DNA from: Antedon mediterranea
Taxonomy: Eukaryota > Echinodermata > Crinoidea > Comatulida > Antedonidae
Direction: 5' to 3'
Assembly (NCBI RefSeq): GCF_964355755.1
Contig: NC_092672.1
Span: forward strand, 26,782,501 to 26,846,500
Length of the DNA stretch: 64,000 nt
Below the pieces are notes generated by a model that did not search any database, was not told the origin of the DNA, and saw only the letters and a list, made by a program, of their open reading frames with translations. The translations under genes and the position numbers were made by a program. Shown here one piece after another: positions 33,200-46,417 of the stretch (within the stretch, counting starts at the first letter, position 1; each line of letters starts with the position of its first letter).

Positions 33200-35400
33200 G
33201 CAGTGCTCAGATATCAATCTAGCGAGTGCACGATGCACGTAAATTAAGATTTTGTAATTTTACTTATTATAAATTTATATGAGAAATGAATTAATAAAGC
33301 ACATATATTATGAATATGAGTTCAATATAACTGTAGCCTACATCATAAAGGAAATCTATCATATATTTTTAATCAAGTATATATTATGTATTGTTGCAGT
33401 AGAATTTGTGGCTTTTGTAAAATACAATAGGCAAGAATGCAAAATAACAAAGTTATTATATAATAACAATACAACTAAGAGGGTCAAGGATATTAAATTG
33501 CTTGACATAAGCTCAATATGTCATTGAAAATATTTTTTAGCAAATTATAGAAATGTCATGTTAATATTTGAACCGGAAATATATATTTACTTTTATTTAA
33601 AATTGTTATCAATGAAATATAAAAATCTTCATGTACATATGTGCAAATATCATGAAACAGAATTTCTATTTTACATATCTGTTTTTGTGAATTTCTCTTT
33701 TTTCTTTAAAAATATTATTTTTAATTTTTATAAAGCTGAATAATTGGACTAAAAGGGATTCTAGAATAAAGAATGATTTTTATTGTTTATCTTTAAATTC
33801 ACTATCTGTTACAATGATGTAATTTAGATTGGTTACAATCTAAAAACTGGAAAATATGAAGGGAGAACATTTTCACGAGTTGACAGATTGACTGTTCAAT
33901 TTAACAAGGTGGCGCCAGGTTAAAGAGCAGTCAGGCTTTTCACTAATGTTCAAAAGTTACACAACATACTCTCAATGTTTTTACAAAAAAGTGAAATACA
34001 CAATAGAACCATTTGCTCACCGCATTAACTTGTATACGCTACTTATATTTGCCTCTCTCCATACTGGGTACCATGTAAGGTTGAAACACAATTGCGCTGA
34101 TTACCAGCTGTATGTTAATTCCATATGTGTTTGACTGAGTGCTATTATTATTAGACACTACAATAGAACCCATCCTTTGGGACACCAAACTATTCAGACA
34201 CCCCTCTAAAGCAAGTATTTCTACACGCTTCAAAGACGAAAAAAAAGAAGAGAAGTTTTTAAAAAAAATTATCCTAAATTAACCAAAATTGTTGATGATG
34301 CAGAAGAACATTCTTAAAAAATACAGAACTTTGTGCCTCAAAACTATATAAAAAAACAACTTTTAAACAGGTAACACCCTTTTAAGGAGCAATTCCAATG
34401 TCTCCTCTTTAAAACCATACGGTGTAGTCAGGAAACCATTGAATTGTAGAGATTATGATCATTTTTAAATGTGTTAAACTGTTATACAGACATTGATGAT
34501 ACAAATGTTAAATGTACTGTACACAAACAGCTATTATAACCTAATTATAACACACCTACTAACGTATCCTTGTCATCTGATTTATTGGTTAGGAACGTTA
34601 AGGTGTTTTTGTGCAACTATGAGGCTTGTAACTATAGAGAGCTCTGTCTATATGGCTCCAAGGCGCAGCCAATTCAGCCTGGCTGAACTTGGCTGTGATA
34701 GAGTATTTTTTTTTTTATGAAACAGGGCCTAGACATTCACTGAGGGTAGCGCTCCTCCTTTTGATAATGAAAATTAAATTATGAAGTACTTTTTAATATC
34801 TATTTTTACAGACTATCAATATCCCTTAAAAAAAATCTTGGATCCACTGATGAAAACAAATAATGGAAAGGATAGAAAATTCACATGTGTTGCAGGGTGG
34901 ACCGATTTATATTTTGATGGAAATAATGATACATTTTATTGGAGAAAAAATAAAAAGAACATGGCTCTGCTAAATCTCTGTCAATGGACTTCTCTTTCAG
35001 AAAATATTACATCCATTCCACTCATTAGCATTCTTTACTATATAATTTGTTATTATAATATTTGTATAATAAATGATTTGGCATACTTTACTGACTTATA
35101 GAAACAAATGGAATGTGCTTAATAGAGGGTCATTTACATTTTACAAAGTAAACCTCCTTCAAAATTATTACTGGAATATAGCAATAACCTGGAGTGTTAC
35201 ATTGTAATGTAATTAAGTGTTGTACAGGGAATTAGGAAGTGTCTGTACTTTCAAACTAGCATCTATATAAAAGTACATGCAATTATAATACAATGAAACA
35301 CTCATGTAAATCTAATATGCAACAATAACTGTGGTTAGATCTCATACAATACAACAAAAAGTGTTCAATGAGAAATAGTACTCAAAAGTACAGTAAAACC
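33200..35400. other. Non-coding stretch
   Basis: Several 60-100 codon frames exist on both strands, but their composition is AT-driven and none resembles a protein family. CAATAGAACCCATCC at 34161 may be a remnant of the CAGTAGAAC element. Confidence 0.45.
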
Positions 35401-35486
35401 AACAAAATGGCAATTGGTGAACACTAGGGCCTTTAAAATGAAGTGCTTTCAACTTATGTCCTATCTTTTGCATTTTATTTACCAAA

Positions 35487-35627
35487 ATATCGACTGGGTG
35501 GATTTGGGCTGGGTGGATTTGGGCTGGGTGGATTTGGGCTGGGTGGATTTGAGCTGGGTGTGGGATTGGGCTGGGTGTGGGGTTGGAATGGGTAGATTTG
35601 GGCTGAGTGTGGGCTTAGGCTGAGGGC
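35487..35627 (+). repeat. G-rich minisatellite, 15-bp unit
   Basis: Four clean copies of GGGTGGATTTGGGCT, then degenerate units to about 35627. It encodes WVDLG repeats in one frame, but only as a repeat. The plus strand has regularly spaced GGG runs. Confidence 0.95.
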
Positions 35628-36139
35628 ACCCTCCCCCTACCGTTAAATCTGCCTATAAACACAATTCCTAGGACTTATTGTAAAAGTTAATAAATAAAGG
35701 TTAGGAAATATTTTACTTTGGAAATATTTTCAGGAAAAGGATCAAGGGACAAATATGCGGCATGTTTGTCTACTGGGAGGGCAACTTCTTAGCTCTATTA
35801 ACATATGTTGAATAATCAATCTGGAATTTACACAGTAGCCCTAACAGTAAATTAGTTTTCAATATAATTTTATCAATTTTGGCAAAGTTACTCTTGCACT
35901 ACACACATTATAAAAATGTTTACAGAATGTTGTAGCCTAGCAATAGAAGTACATTAGAACAGAACTTTTGCTGTTCAGTAGATAAAGGTATTACCTTTCG
36001 TGTTACCTCGATTTGGTTTATTTACCCAAAAAATATGTGAATATAGTTTTGTTTTTAGAAGTTGACACTACATGATAAAATCAATTTGGTTGGTTCAATA
36101 GAATTTGAAACTATTTAATAAGCGCTTCTTCTAATTTTT

Positions 36140-36358
36140 AGTCCTTTTGCTGTTTTTTGTAATTTTTATATGTTTCATTGTATGTCTTTTTGCTGTTCTT
36201 TCAAAGGACCTCATTGGAAACAAGTCCGTAGAGGATTTTTATGAGTTATCCTTGGCATCCTTTCTTGTTTTATTCATGGTTTTTTATATTTGCTATTTTT
36301 AAATGTCTGTGATTTTTTATGTACTGATGCCGAAATAAATCAAATCAAATCAAATCAA
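36140..36358 (+). mobile_element. LINE 3' untranslated tail
   Basis: GACCTCATTGGAAACAAGTC, TTATCCTTGGCATCC, then GCCGAAATAAATCAAATCAA as a CAAAT-type tail, typical of CR1/Rex-like 3' ends. No reverse transcriptase frame left. Confidence 0.6.
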
Positions 36359-38029
36359 TTTATTTTCTTCTCTTTTCTTTTAGGGTTGCAGGGTTTTTAG
36401 CAGTTAGCCTATCTAAAAACCGAAAATGGTGTTTTACTCCAAAATAAGTAGTTACTATTAAAACCCTAGTGAGTCAAGGCACACATAATTCAATCACTTA
36501 TGTTGGTTCGATAGAGTTTGCTATGTTTTGTTGAAGGTTCGCGGGTTTAGAAATACAAGGAGTAGATACAAAATTAACCAATCAGATAGTATTGATACAC
36601 TTATGTATGTTATCATTGTAAATTATTCACAGATTACTAATGTTTACAGTCATTTCAAGTAATTATAGTGTATCACAAAAGGAAAGAGAGTGTTGGGTAT
36701 TTAAATAGATAAAACATAATTAAACTAATTCATAGACTATAGGATAAAGATCACTAATATCAAGCAAATTGCAGATACTGACAGGGACTAATATAATCAA
36801 TAATTATATATCAATTGGAGTGCAATAATCTGATTGACGGGTAACATAATGTATTCACATTTTATTATACGTTGAATTTCGTTGAATCTAATTCACCTGC
36901 TAATCTAAAGTTAGGTTTACTCAACAAACATTAAAATACTTTAATGTCTTAAATTGTATGATTAAAATTCTGTACAAGTACTGATGTATATAATAACACA
37001 TGCTCCAGGTGTCTTGTACAGACGATTTGAGACTTATGCAAAGACGAATCGTAAAGTGATTAATGATTTCTGTAATATCTTTGTACGGGTGATATAAACA
37101 TATTAACCATGCACGGATTTAAAACTTGTCAGTAGGAGTATCTTTATTAAACCTAATAGCCATTTATTCCTATCACAGCTAAGCAAGTTTCAAACACCAT
37201 TCTAATGGATGTTAAATCATAAAATGTCATCAGAAACGTACAAAGTCGTATTAGATGTTTGATGTATAGGCTCTACAATCAATTTTATTTAAGTGTTTAA
37301 AGACTCTATCCCTCATGTTGAATTAACATGATTATACATTTTTTTATTGAGAACATAATGTCGAAACATCACGAAATACTGATCTTGAAAGAATTACAAC
37401 ATTCTAGTATCTTATAAGTATGGAGCGGAAACATGGCATTATCAAATAATAATAAGTCTTGAAACTGCATGATTATGTACCTATATTTATGCTTTATGGC
37501 AAGTGTATTTAGCCTTCTGAATATAATGGACTGTGCTACCATAGGTCATATTAAGGTAAAGATAAAGAATGTTACAGTTTCTTTCGTCTACGATTCCGAA
37601 TGGAAAGCTCTGCAAAATATGTAAAGTAAATATGTAAGTATTGTGGGTCACATACATTACAATTTTTACAGTAATAAAAACTGTTAATTTTAAATATATA
37701 TATTTTAAACAAACAAAAATCTACAAAGGAATATTAAATTAAGTAAAATAATTAATTTGAACTGAAACTAATTAAAATTAGAGTTGGGTGGGTGAAGGAA
37801 GAGACCCATAACAAAAAGTCTTAGTAGTTATAGCTCTATAGCGGTTAGCCTTATAGTCTATCCGGCTTAGTAGATATAGAGCTGTCGCCTATTTATCACC
37901 TACTAGTAGATAGATATTTGATAGATTTTTTATAGTTGTTAGTAGATTTTTGCCTCATTAGCATATTTCGCGATGATATTAGTAGGCGACACCTACTAAA
38001 TACAACTATTATTAGACTACCAATAATCT

Positions 38030-39295
38030 ATCTAGAATGGATTCTTAATTGGCTATTATTTGGCTTTTAAAAATCTACATTAATTTGCTATTTATGGGCT
38101 ATTAAAAATCTACTAATTATATGACTATTATTGGGCTATTAAAAATCTGTATAAATTGGCTATTATTTGGCAATTAAAAATCTACATAAAATGGCTATAA
38201 TTTGTCTACTTAAAATCTACATTATTTGGCTATTAATATACTATTAAAAATCTACTAAATAATTGGCTATTATTCAGCTACTAAAAATCTACATTATTTG
38301 CCTATTATTGGGCTATTAAAAATCTACTTAAAAATGGCTATTATTTGTCTACTAAAAATCTACATTATTTGGCTATTATTGGGCTATTAAAAATCTACAT
38401 AAAAATGGCTATTATTTGTCTACTAAAAATCTACATTATTTGACTATTATTGGGCTATTAAAAATCTACATAAAAATGGCTATTATTTGTCTACTAAAAA
38501 TCTACATTATTTGGCTATTATTGGGCTATTAAAAATCTACATAAAAATGGCTATTATTTGTCTACTAAAAATCTACATTATTTGGATATTATTGGTCTAT
38601 TAAAAATCTACTTAAAAATGGCTATTATTTGTCTACTAAAAATCTACATTATTTGGCTATTATTGGTCTATTAAAAATCTACTTAAAAATGGCTATTATT
38701 TGTCTACTAAAAATCTACATTATTTGGCTATTATTGGGCTATTAAAAATCTACACTATTTGGCTATTATTGGGCTGTTAAAAATCTACTTAAAAATGGCT
38801 ATTATTTGTCTACTAAAAATCTACATTATTTGGCTATTATTGGGCTATTAAAAATCTACATTATTTGGCTATTATTGGGCTATTAAAAATCTACATTATT
38901 TGGCTATTATTGGACTATTAAAAATCTACATAAATTGGCGACTATTGGGATATTAAAAATCTACATTATTTGGCTATTCAAAATCTACATAAATTGGCTA
39001 TTATTGGGCTATTAAATATCTACATTATTTGGCTATTAAAAATCTACTAAATAATTGGCTATTAAAAATCTACATATAACTATTATTGGGCTATTAACAA
39101 TCTACATATAGATATTATTGGACTATTAAAAATCTACATATAACTATTATTGGGCTATTAACAATCTACATATAGATATTATTGGGCTATTAAAAATCTA
39201 CATATAAATTGGCTATTAAAAATATACATAAATTAACTACTGTTAATTTAGATACTTAAAATCTACAGAAATTAAAAATCTAATCTTTTCTGGCT
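38030..39295. repeat. Satellite array, about 35-bp monomer and 71-bp dimer
   Basis: Units of GGCTATTATTGGGCTATTAA plus AAATCTACATTATTT. In the middle, a dimer beginning TGGCTATTATTTGTCTACTA recurs at 38335, 38406 and 38477, exactly 71 bp apart. The edges are degenerate. Confidence 0.95.
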
Positions 39296-39380
39296 AAAAT
39301 ACAGATACAGAACAATAATTCATCTTATTGGCAAATAACAAATGTATAATGATTAAAAAAATAACAAATTAATTTTTTTC

Positions 39381-39965
39381 CCGTATTTGTAAACCTTAAT
39401 CTTGTCCATACATATGCGAGTCCGAAAACTTTAAGCACATATTTTAACTCAGTTGGACATGTAAAAGGAAGAATACCAAACAACAACAGTTACTTTTGTA
39501 ACAATTTAGACTTATTAAGTGAAACAAGACATTAGTAACCAAATATACAGTATACATTTTATAAATTTATTTAACAAAAAATTAAGATAGTACATTATTT
39601 GTAAACCTTAATATCTTAACCATAACATTGCACAAGTTTTAACTCAGCTGGACATGTAAAAGGAAGAATACCAAACAACAACAACAGTTACTTTTGTAAC
39701 AATTTAGACTTATTAAGTGAAACAAGACATTAGTAACCAAATATACAGTATACATTTTATAAATTTATTTAACAAAAAATTAAGATAGTACAGTATTTGT
39801 AAACCTTAATATCTTAACCATAACATTGCACATGTTTGAACTCAGTTGGACATGTGACAGGAAGAATACCGAGCAACAGAGCAACACTCATCACTTTTGT
39901 AACAATTTAGACTTATCAAATGAAACAAGACACAGTATCCAAATATACAGTATACATTTTATTTA
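39381..39965 (+). repeat. Three direct repeats of about 200 bp
   Basis: GTAAACCTTAAT recurs at 39389, 39601 and 39799. Each copy contains GGACATGTAAAAGGAAGAAT-like and TTTTGTAACAATTTAGACTT blocks. The third copy is the most diverged. Confidence 0.9.
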
Positions 39966-40123
39966 AACTTCAAAATTCAAAACAATTCCTGAATGGAATT
40001 AGACCAGACAATAAGAAATGCACCAACTATTGTCACTATTGACATGAAAAATTAATTACGCAAAAGCACACTTCACCATAAATTAATCATCTTTGCACTT
40101 GACCATCAAATTTGTACTAGTAT

Positions 40124-40198
40124 AGGTTAAAGATCGTCTCTCTGAAAAAATAATTGTTTAAACATTTTTTTGTTGAATATGCCATTTGAATTTTGCTA
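40124..40198 (+). mobile_element. MITE family A, left-end fragment
   Basis: GTTAAAGATCGTCTCTCTGA to TTGTTGAATATGCCATTTGA matches only the first 75 bases of the family. Confidence 0.7.
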
Positions 40199-40199
40199 T

Positions 40200-40432
40200 A
40201 CAAGGGCTACCTACCAGTAACCTATTAACAGACTATAAACAAACTGATAATAGCCAGTAACTATTAATAAACTATTTATTTTATATACTTAGGCCTACTA
40301 AGAATTATTACAAATAGATACAGTAGATATAGCTAGATGACCTAGGCCTCTAGGCCTAGATACTGCATTAGAAATCTATTATTAATATCACAGTTGTAAT
40401 ATCTATCAACTGCATACTTACAATGGGTGTCA
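40200..40432 (+). repeat. Single diverged unit of the 164-bp satellite
   Basis: Shows in the same order CCTATTAACAGACTATAAAC, AGATATAGCTAGATGA, GCATTAGAAATCTATTA, and ATATCTATCAACTGCATACT, matching the 42100-44020 unit but with extra sequence. Confidence 0.7.
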
Positions 40433-40433
40433 T

Positions 40434-40500
40434 GAAACCTAAGACCACGAAAGCTAAGACCCCCTAAGACCTAAGATCACGAAAGCTAAGACCCAACACC
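40434..40500 (+). repeat. CTAAGACC short repeats
   Basis: CCTAAGACCACGAAAGCTAA is repeated about 40 bp later as AAGATCACGAAAGCTAAGAC. Confidence 0.8.
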
Positions 40501-40521
40501 TAGATTACAAATATTTATCTT

Positions 40522-41180
40522 TCGCACCTGCCTTGTATTTTAACTCCCAACATTTATTCTGAATACCACACCTTAGAATTGGCACTTTCATGAAAAAGAA
40601 TCACATAAAAAGTAACAAATACATTTTTAAATTGATGATTTTACAGACGTTTTTCTCGCACACAAAATGACTAGCCTACAGTACAGTAGGCCTACCCCAT
40701 GGGCCATGTTCAATGTTTTTGTTTCTATGGAACGTCAAAAGAGCAAAAATTATATAGAGGGCTGAAAACTCTGTGGAGTCCATCTACAGTGTGGATGGAA
40801 CAATATAAAATTAAAATTGTAATGATAATAGTATACTCATGCAAGTACGAAGAAATAAATACTGGCAAATAAATTTTAATTTAAAAATCATGATAAGTTT
40901 TTTTGTTTCGTTTTCTTTCTGTTTTTATACTTGTACTATTATTGTTGCTCTTTTGGCGCTCCATAGAAACAAAAACATTGAGCATGGGGAGCTCGAGGAG
41001 TTACATTACAGTATACAAAGAAACACATCTGTAAAATCATCAATTTAAAGGATTTATTTATTTGTTATTATGTGTTTCTCCTTCTGAAAGTACTTATAAG
41101 TCCTAATTTTAAAGTGTGGTGTTCAGGATAAAGTTAGTCAACAAATTTGGAGTCAAAATACAAGAAAGGCAGGTGCGTAA
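40522..41180. repeat. Long inverted repeat, arms about 230 bp, spacer about 190 bp
   Basis: TCGCACCTGCCTTGTATTTT at 40523 is inverted at about 41176. Inner words AATTGATGATTTTACAGA and CAATGTTTTTGTTTCTATGG (40710) are inverted at 41044 and 40977. The arms are diverged, and the frame 40839-41048 spans the spacer. Confidence 0.85.
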
Positions 41181-41369
41181 GAAAAACATCCTCTGAACCA
41201 ACACAATGGAGTAAATATATACCAACAAACAACCCGTCAAGTTTGTTTGTTGTAAAGTAAAAATATACATTTACTCAACGGGCGAAAATAATGTGAGTTT
41301 ATCTATGTTTTGCGGTAGTATTAAATTATATTTATGGTAATAAATGAAACCTACTGTGTTTAAAATTAT

Positions 41370-41870
41370 GTATAATAATAACCTATTAATAGACTAGGCT
41401 TAGGCCTATTAACAAACTGATAATAGGCCTAGGCAGCCCAGTATAACTATTTAGTATTAATATTATAAACTAAAAAATCTATTTTATAATTGAACCCTGG
41501 GAAGTAGGCCTACAACTTGTGGCTTATTACTATGTTTTCATTTATGTACACACCTATAATTATATTATACTGTATAATGCCATTGTTGAATAAATAAATG
41601 TTTTTTGAACAACAAACAGGCAATGTAGGGCCTAGGCTAACTAGTAGTAGGCCTATAAGCCTAGGCTACAGTATAAAGTATATTAGGCCTAGGCTAGGCT
41701 ATTATAATTATAACTTGAATGAAAAATGCCTAGTGCAATTTAAAAAAGACTAGGCCTAGGCTAGGGCCTACCTAGCTTAGTAGCCTAGCCTAGCCTAGGC
41801 CTACTAACTAATACAGACAGGCCTGGCTAGGTTATAGAGCCTACTAGAGGCCTGCTAGCCTAGCTTCTAG
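41370..41870. repeat. AGGCCTAG-rich region
   Basis: Dense overlapping TAGGCCTA, CTAGGCTA and GCCTAGCC words, concentrated at 41628-41870. Similar patches lie at 40300-40360 and 12600-12655. Self-complementary and low-complexity. Confidence 0.75.
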
Positions 41871-42099
41871 CCTATCAAAAAGGAACACTTTAACTTTAAC
41901 AAATAAAATGTAAAGATATGGATTGATTCACTTACCACTAAACTGACATTGTGTATAAATAAACATTCATGGTCTGATCGAAAAGGCCTACAACAAGCGA
42001 ATGCTCCTTTTTTCTCTGATCATCTGCATTGTGCCTGCTGCTGCTGCAAAAAAGAAGCGGGAATTTGGGTGTAACAATTGTTATACACACGCACTAATA

Positions 42100-44020
42100 T
42101 ATAGACAACGGCTATCTATAATCTATTAACAAACTACATTTTACATTTTACATTTAACTTATATTCCATACCTACTAAATATCTATTATATATAGATAGA
42201 TGGAGACTACTACAAGTCTATTAGAAATCTATGAGTAACACAGTTTTGTATTATCTATCAACTGTCTACTTATAATAGATAGACAACAGCTATCTATAAC
42301 CTATTAACAAACTACATTTAACTTATATTCCATACCTACTAAATATCTATTATATATAGATAGATGGAGACTACTACAAGTCTATTAGAAATCTATGAGT
42401 AACACAGTTTTGTATTATCTATCAACTGTCTACTTATAATAGATAGACAACAGCTATCTATAACCTATTAACAAACTACATTTAACTTTCCTTCCATACC
42501 TACTAAATATCTATTATATATAGATAGATGGAGACTACTACAAATCTATTAGACATCTATGAGTAACACAGTTTTGTATTATCTATCAACTGTCTATTTA
42601 TAATAGATAGACAACAGCTATCTATAACCTATTAACAAACTACATTTAACATATATTCCATACCTACTAAATATCTATTATATATAGATAGATGGAGACT
42701 ACTACAAGTCTATTAGAAATCTATGAGTAACACAGTTTTGTATTATCTATCAACTGTCTATTTATAATAGATAGACAACAGATATCTATAACCTATTAAC
42801 AAACTACATTTAACTTATATTCCATACCAACTAAATATCTATTATATATAGATAGATGGAGACTACTACAAGTCTATTAGAAATCTATGAGTAACACAGT
42901 TTTGTATTATCTATCAACTGTCTACTTATAATAGATAGACAACAGATATCTATAACCTATTAACAAACTACATTTAACTTATATTCCATACCTACTAAAT
43001 ATCTATTATATATAGATAGATGGAGACTACTACAAGTCTATTAGAAATCTATGAGTAACACAGTTTTGTATTATCTATCAACTGTCTATTTATAATAGAT
43101 AGACAACATATATCTATAACCTATTAACAAACTACATTTAACTTATATTCCATACCTACTAAATATCTATTATATATAGATAGATGGAGACTACTATAAG
43201 TCTATTATAAATCTATGAGTAACACAGTTTTGTATTATCTATCAACTGTCTATTTATAATAGATAGACAACAGCTATCTATAACCTATTAACAAACTACA
43301 TTTAACTTATATTCCATACCTACTAAATATCTATTATATATAGATAGATGGAGACTACTATAAGTCTATTAGAAATCTATGAGTAACACAGTTTTGTATT
43401 ATCTATCAACTGTCTACTTATAATAGATAGACAACAGCTATCTATAACCTATTAACAAACTACGTTTAACTTGTATTCCATACCTACTAAATATCTATTA
43501 TATATAGATAGATGGAGGCTACTGTAAGTCTATTAGAAATCTATGAGTAACACAGTTTTGTATTATCTATCAACTGTCTACTTATAATAGATAGACAACA
43601 GCTATCTATAACCTATTAACAAACTACATTTAACTTATATTCCATACCTACTAAATATCTATTATATATAGATAGATGGAGACTACTACAAGTCTATTAT
43701 AAATCTATGAGTAATACAGTTTTGTATTATCTATCAACTGTCTACTTATAATAGATAGACAACAGCTATCTATAACCTATTAACAAACTACCGTTAACTT
43801 ATATTCCATACCTACTAAATATCTATTATATATAGATAGATGGAGACTACTATAAGTCTATTATAAATCTATGAGTAACACAGTTTTGTATTATCTATCA
43901 ACTGTCTACTTATAATAGATAGACAACAGCTATCTATAACCTATTAACAAAATACATTTAACTTTTTTTTCATACCTACTAAATATCTATTATATATAGA
44001 TAGATGGAGACTACTCCCTG
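42100..44020. repeat. Satellite array, 164-bp unit, about 11-12 copies
   Basis: AGACAACAGCTATCTATAAC recurs at 42281, 42445 and 42609, a constant 164-bp step, through to about 43990. Copies are highly similar. Each unit has two potential hairpins: ATAGATAG/CTATCTAT around a 7-base loop, and ATCTAT/ATAGAT around TATAT. Confidence 0.97.
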
Positions 44021-44414
44021 TCTACATAAAAACTCTTAAGGTGAAAAATATCTATTAAAAACTACTAACAATGGTGTAGCTTAAAGGCCTACTTTAAATA
44101 GTGCTACATCAACTATGATACAACTACTTACTGTGTACTTTTAATAGGTAGTACCTATTATGTCACCTATCTATTTTATGTAGTCAGAAAGTAGTCGAAG
44201 AAATCATGATAAAATCCTTAGTAGCCAAGAGAAAAAAACTACTAACGGCCTATTAAGCCTACTAAGGATAGAGCTATTTCTATTAAAGACTATCTAAATC
44301 TACTTAGTTATTTCGTTATGGGGAGTGACTGGAAAATTGACTACAGAGAATTCAGAAGTTAACTAAACTAAGCAAATCTCCTTTGAGTTTAGCTCGTGAA
44401 AACATATTGAAACA

Positions 44415-44735
44415 GTGAGTGAGTGGCCGAGCGGTTAAGACAGTGGAACCGTAATTACGTAGCCATAACATCGGCAGGGGTTCGAGGCTAACTCACTCCA
44501 TGGTTCTGGTGGTAGAACGAGTCTTCTCGGATAAGGACTATAAACCGTAGGTCCATTGTACACATCTAGCTCGTGTGCCCTTTAAAGAACCTAAGTACAT
44601 CTTTCGAGACGAGTAGGGGGTTACCCCGGTGTATTAGTACATCACAGCCACTGATCACCAACTGGGCCCTCTGGGAGACCAGTCTTTGACTGAAGAAGTT
44701 ACCCAGTATAAATATAAATATAAAAATCAAAAAAA
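44415..44735 (+). mobile_element. tRNA-derived SINE, plus strand
   Basis: Head GTGGCCGAGCGGTTAAGACA and B-box GGGGTTCGAGGCT. The body is shared with the 62770 copy. The 3' part GGAGACCAGTCTTTGACTGA is followed by a TATAAA-type tail. It begins about 90 bp after the composite element ends. Confidence 0.88.
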
Positions 44736-45184
44736 TTGTTTTGCGAGACAATGGAACAGTACTCACTATAGTACATTTCAGTTAGGTATGTATCGAAGAA
44801 GGTTATTTCCAAAACGTTTTTGAATTGTGTCTGCCTATCTCAGAATTGAACATAGTTTATATATAGATAAGAGAATATGAAATTTAAAGGAATGCATCTA
44901 TGAATTATTCATTTAATGAACAGCCAAATGAATGATAAACCACAAAAGACCTGCAGACAGACCGACAGGGATACATCAGTATAATGTAAATCTAATCATC
45001 ACTTTATCAAATGAAATAAATATATTGCTATGCTATTGGCAAAGCCCATACAACATAATTACTGCTAACATGGAATACATAACAGCTTTTAAGTATAATA
45101 CTGATAACATTTAGCATACAAATATATTATTCCTTTAATATTTGAAATACAAAATTATTTGAAGTCATGAATAGTTTATGAATT

Positions 45185-45275
45185 CTAGTAAAATAAACAT
45201 AATATAATTTTAGCTAGATGTATAATAATTAAAAATAAACATAATATAATTTTAGCTAGATGTATAATAATTAAG
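45185..45275 (+). repeat. Tandem duplication, about 44-bp unit
   Basis: AAATAAACATAATATAATTT and AGCTAGATGTATAATAATTA occur twice in succession. Confidence 0.9.
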
Positions 45276-46417
45276 AAATCTATTTGCAAGAATGTGATTT
45301 TGATTTGAATTTATTTTGAAAATTGTATTACGTAATTATTTAGAAAGTGAATCAAAAGATCTACTTGTTTAGGCAATAAGATTTTGATTTGATTGATAAT
45401 AGAAATAGAATCACAACATGCTGTCACAATACAGACACAGTAACAAACAATCACAAAACTTAAGTTTAATGACAATATATTTATAGAGGAAATTCCAGAA
45501 TAACTACCTCCCTTTATAATCTAAAAACATTTTTAAAATACTATTAATGATGTTTTACTGTAAAAAGAAAAGTCTTACTTTTGATTAGAAAAAATAAATT
45601 CCTTGCTCCAATAAAAAATAGTATGTACAGTACCTGTTATAAATTTGAACCTGTTCATTTAAACTGAAACTTTCAAATGATCCTATACCCTAAAATTCAC
45701 CTGCTGGTCTTAACGGAACCCGCCAACCATTCTACTAGAAAATTTAACGCCTCGTTTGGTAGGCCATTGAACAGGGTTTAATCACCCTGAAACCTGTATA
45801 TAATAAGTTCTATTGAAGGGGGCTATATGTTTTGTTCTTCTGAAAAGTTTTGGTAAAGAATGGAATATTTGAAAATCGAAAATTTGTGATTTAATTTCTC
45901 TATTGTTGTACTATTTTTTGAGGTCATTTCAAACATAATCATGCAAAAATAATATAGAGTTTTAACACACAAATTATGATTATGATCATAATTAGCCAGT
46001 GCTAGTTACATTGTTCTTGTTAATTGAATTAAGTATATAGTATATTTAAATTGCAGTGGGTGATTCAAGGGGCCCTTCCATAGGGACTTAACACTATGGT
46101 TGAATACAGTATAAGGGTTTTGACTTTACGCTTCACTGACAATGATAAGTAGTTTTGATCCTAACTTCAATTGATTGATAGAAAACGTTCAATATTTTCC
46201 CATGATATGTAAAACAATAATCCGTCTGGATTAAATAAGATTTGAATTTTCTATGAATAAGATTTTCACCTCGAATATTGGCAAAAACAAGCCGAACTGA
46301 TATTCTTATCCTATTTTATTTTTCCCAAAAATTCTTTAAAAGGGGATTTTATTTGTTTTTCAATTGTGGATCCTGAAAGTGGTGGGTGAGTTGTGGGTAT
46401 AAAAAGGGGAAACTTCT

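Larger units (their letters stand above)
37795..44325. mobile_element. Composite satellite-bearing element, about 6.5 kb
   Basis: The left end CCCATAACAAAAAGTCTTAG is matched inverted at the right (CTAAGTTATTTCGTTATGGG sense of the minus strand, around 44303-44322, with mismatches). Between them are a 71-bp-period array, a 200-bp triplicate, an inverted repeat, AGGCCTAG-rich DNA and a 164-bp-period array. Both arrays and both flanks share the vocabulary CTATTA, AAATCTAC and CTACTA, and a single diverged 164-bp-type unit lies between them. This suggests one element that amplified internally. No transposase frame is visible. Confidence 0.55.

Noticed and set aside
35414-35623. Plus-strand frame with WVDLG repeats
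   Set aside because: Encoded by the 15-bp minisatellite; no flanking coding signal.
42100-44020. CRISPR-like regular array
   Set aside because: The whole 164-bp unit is conserved, with no unique spacers, in a eukaryotic context; it is a satellite.
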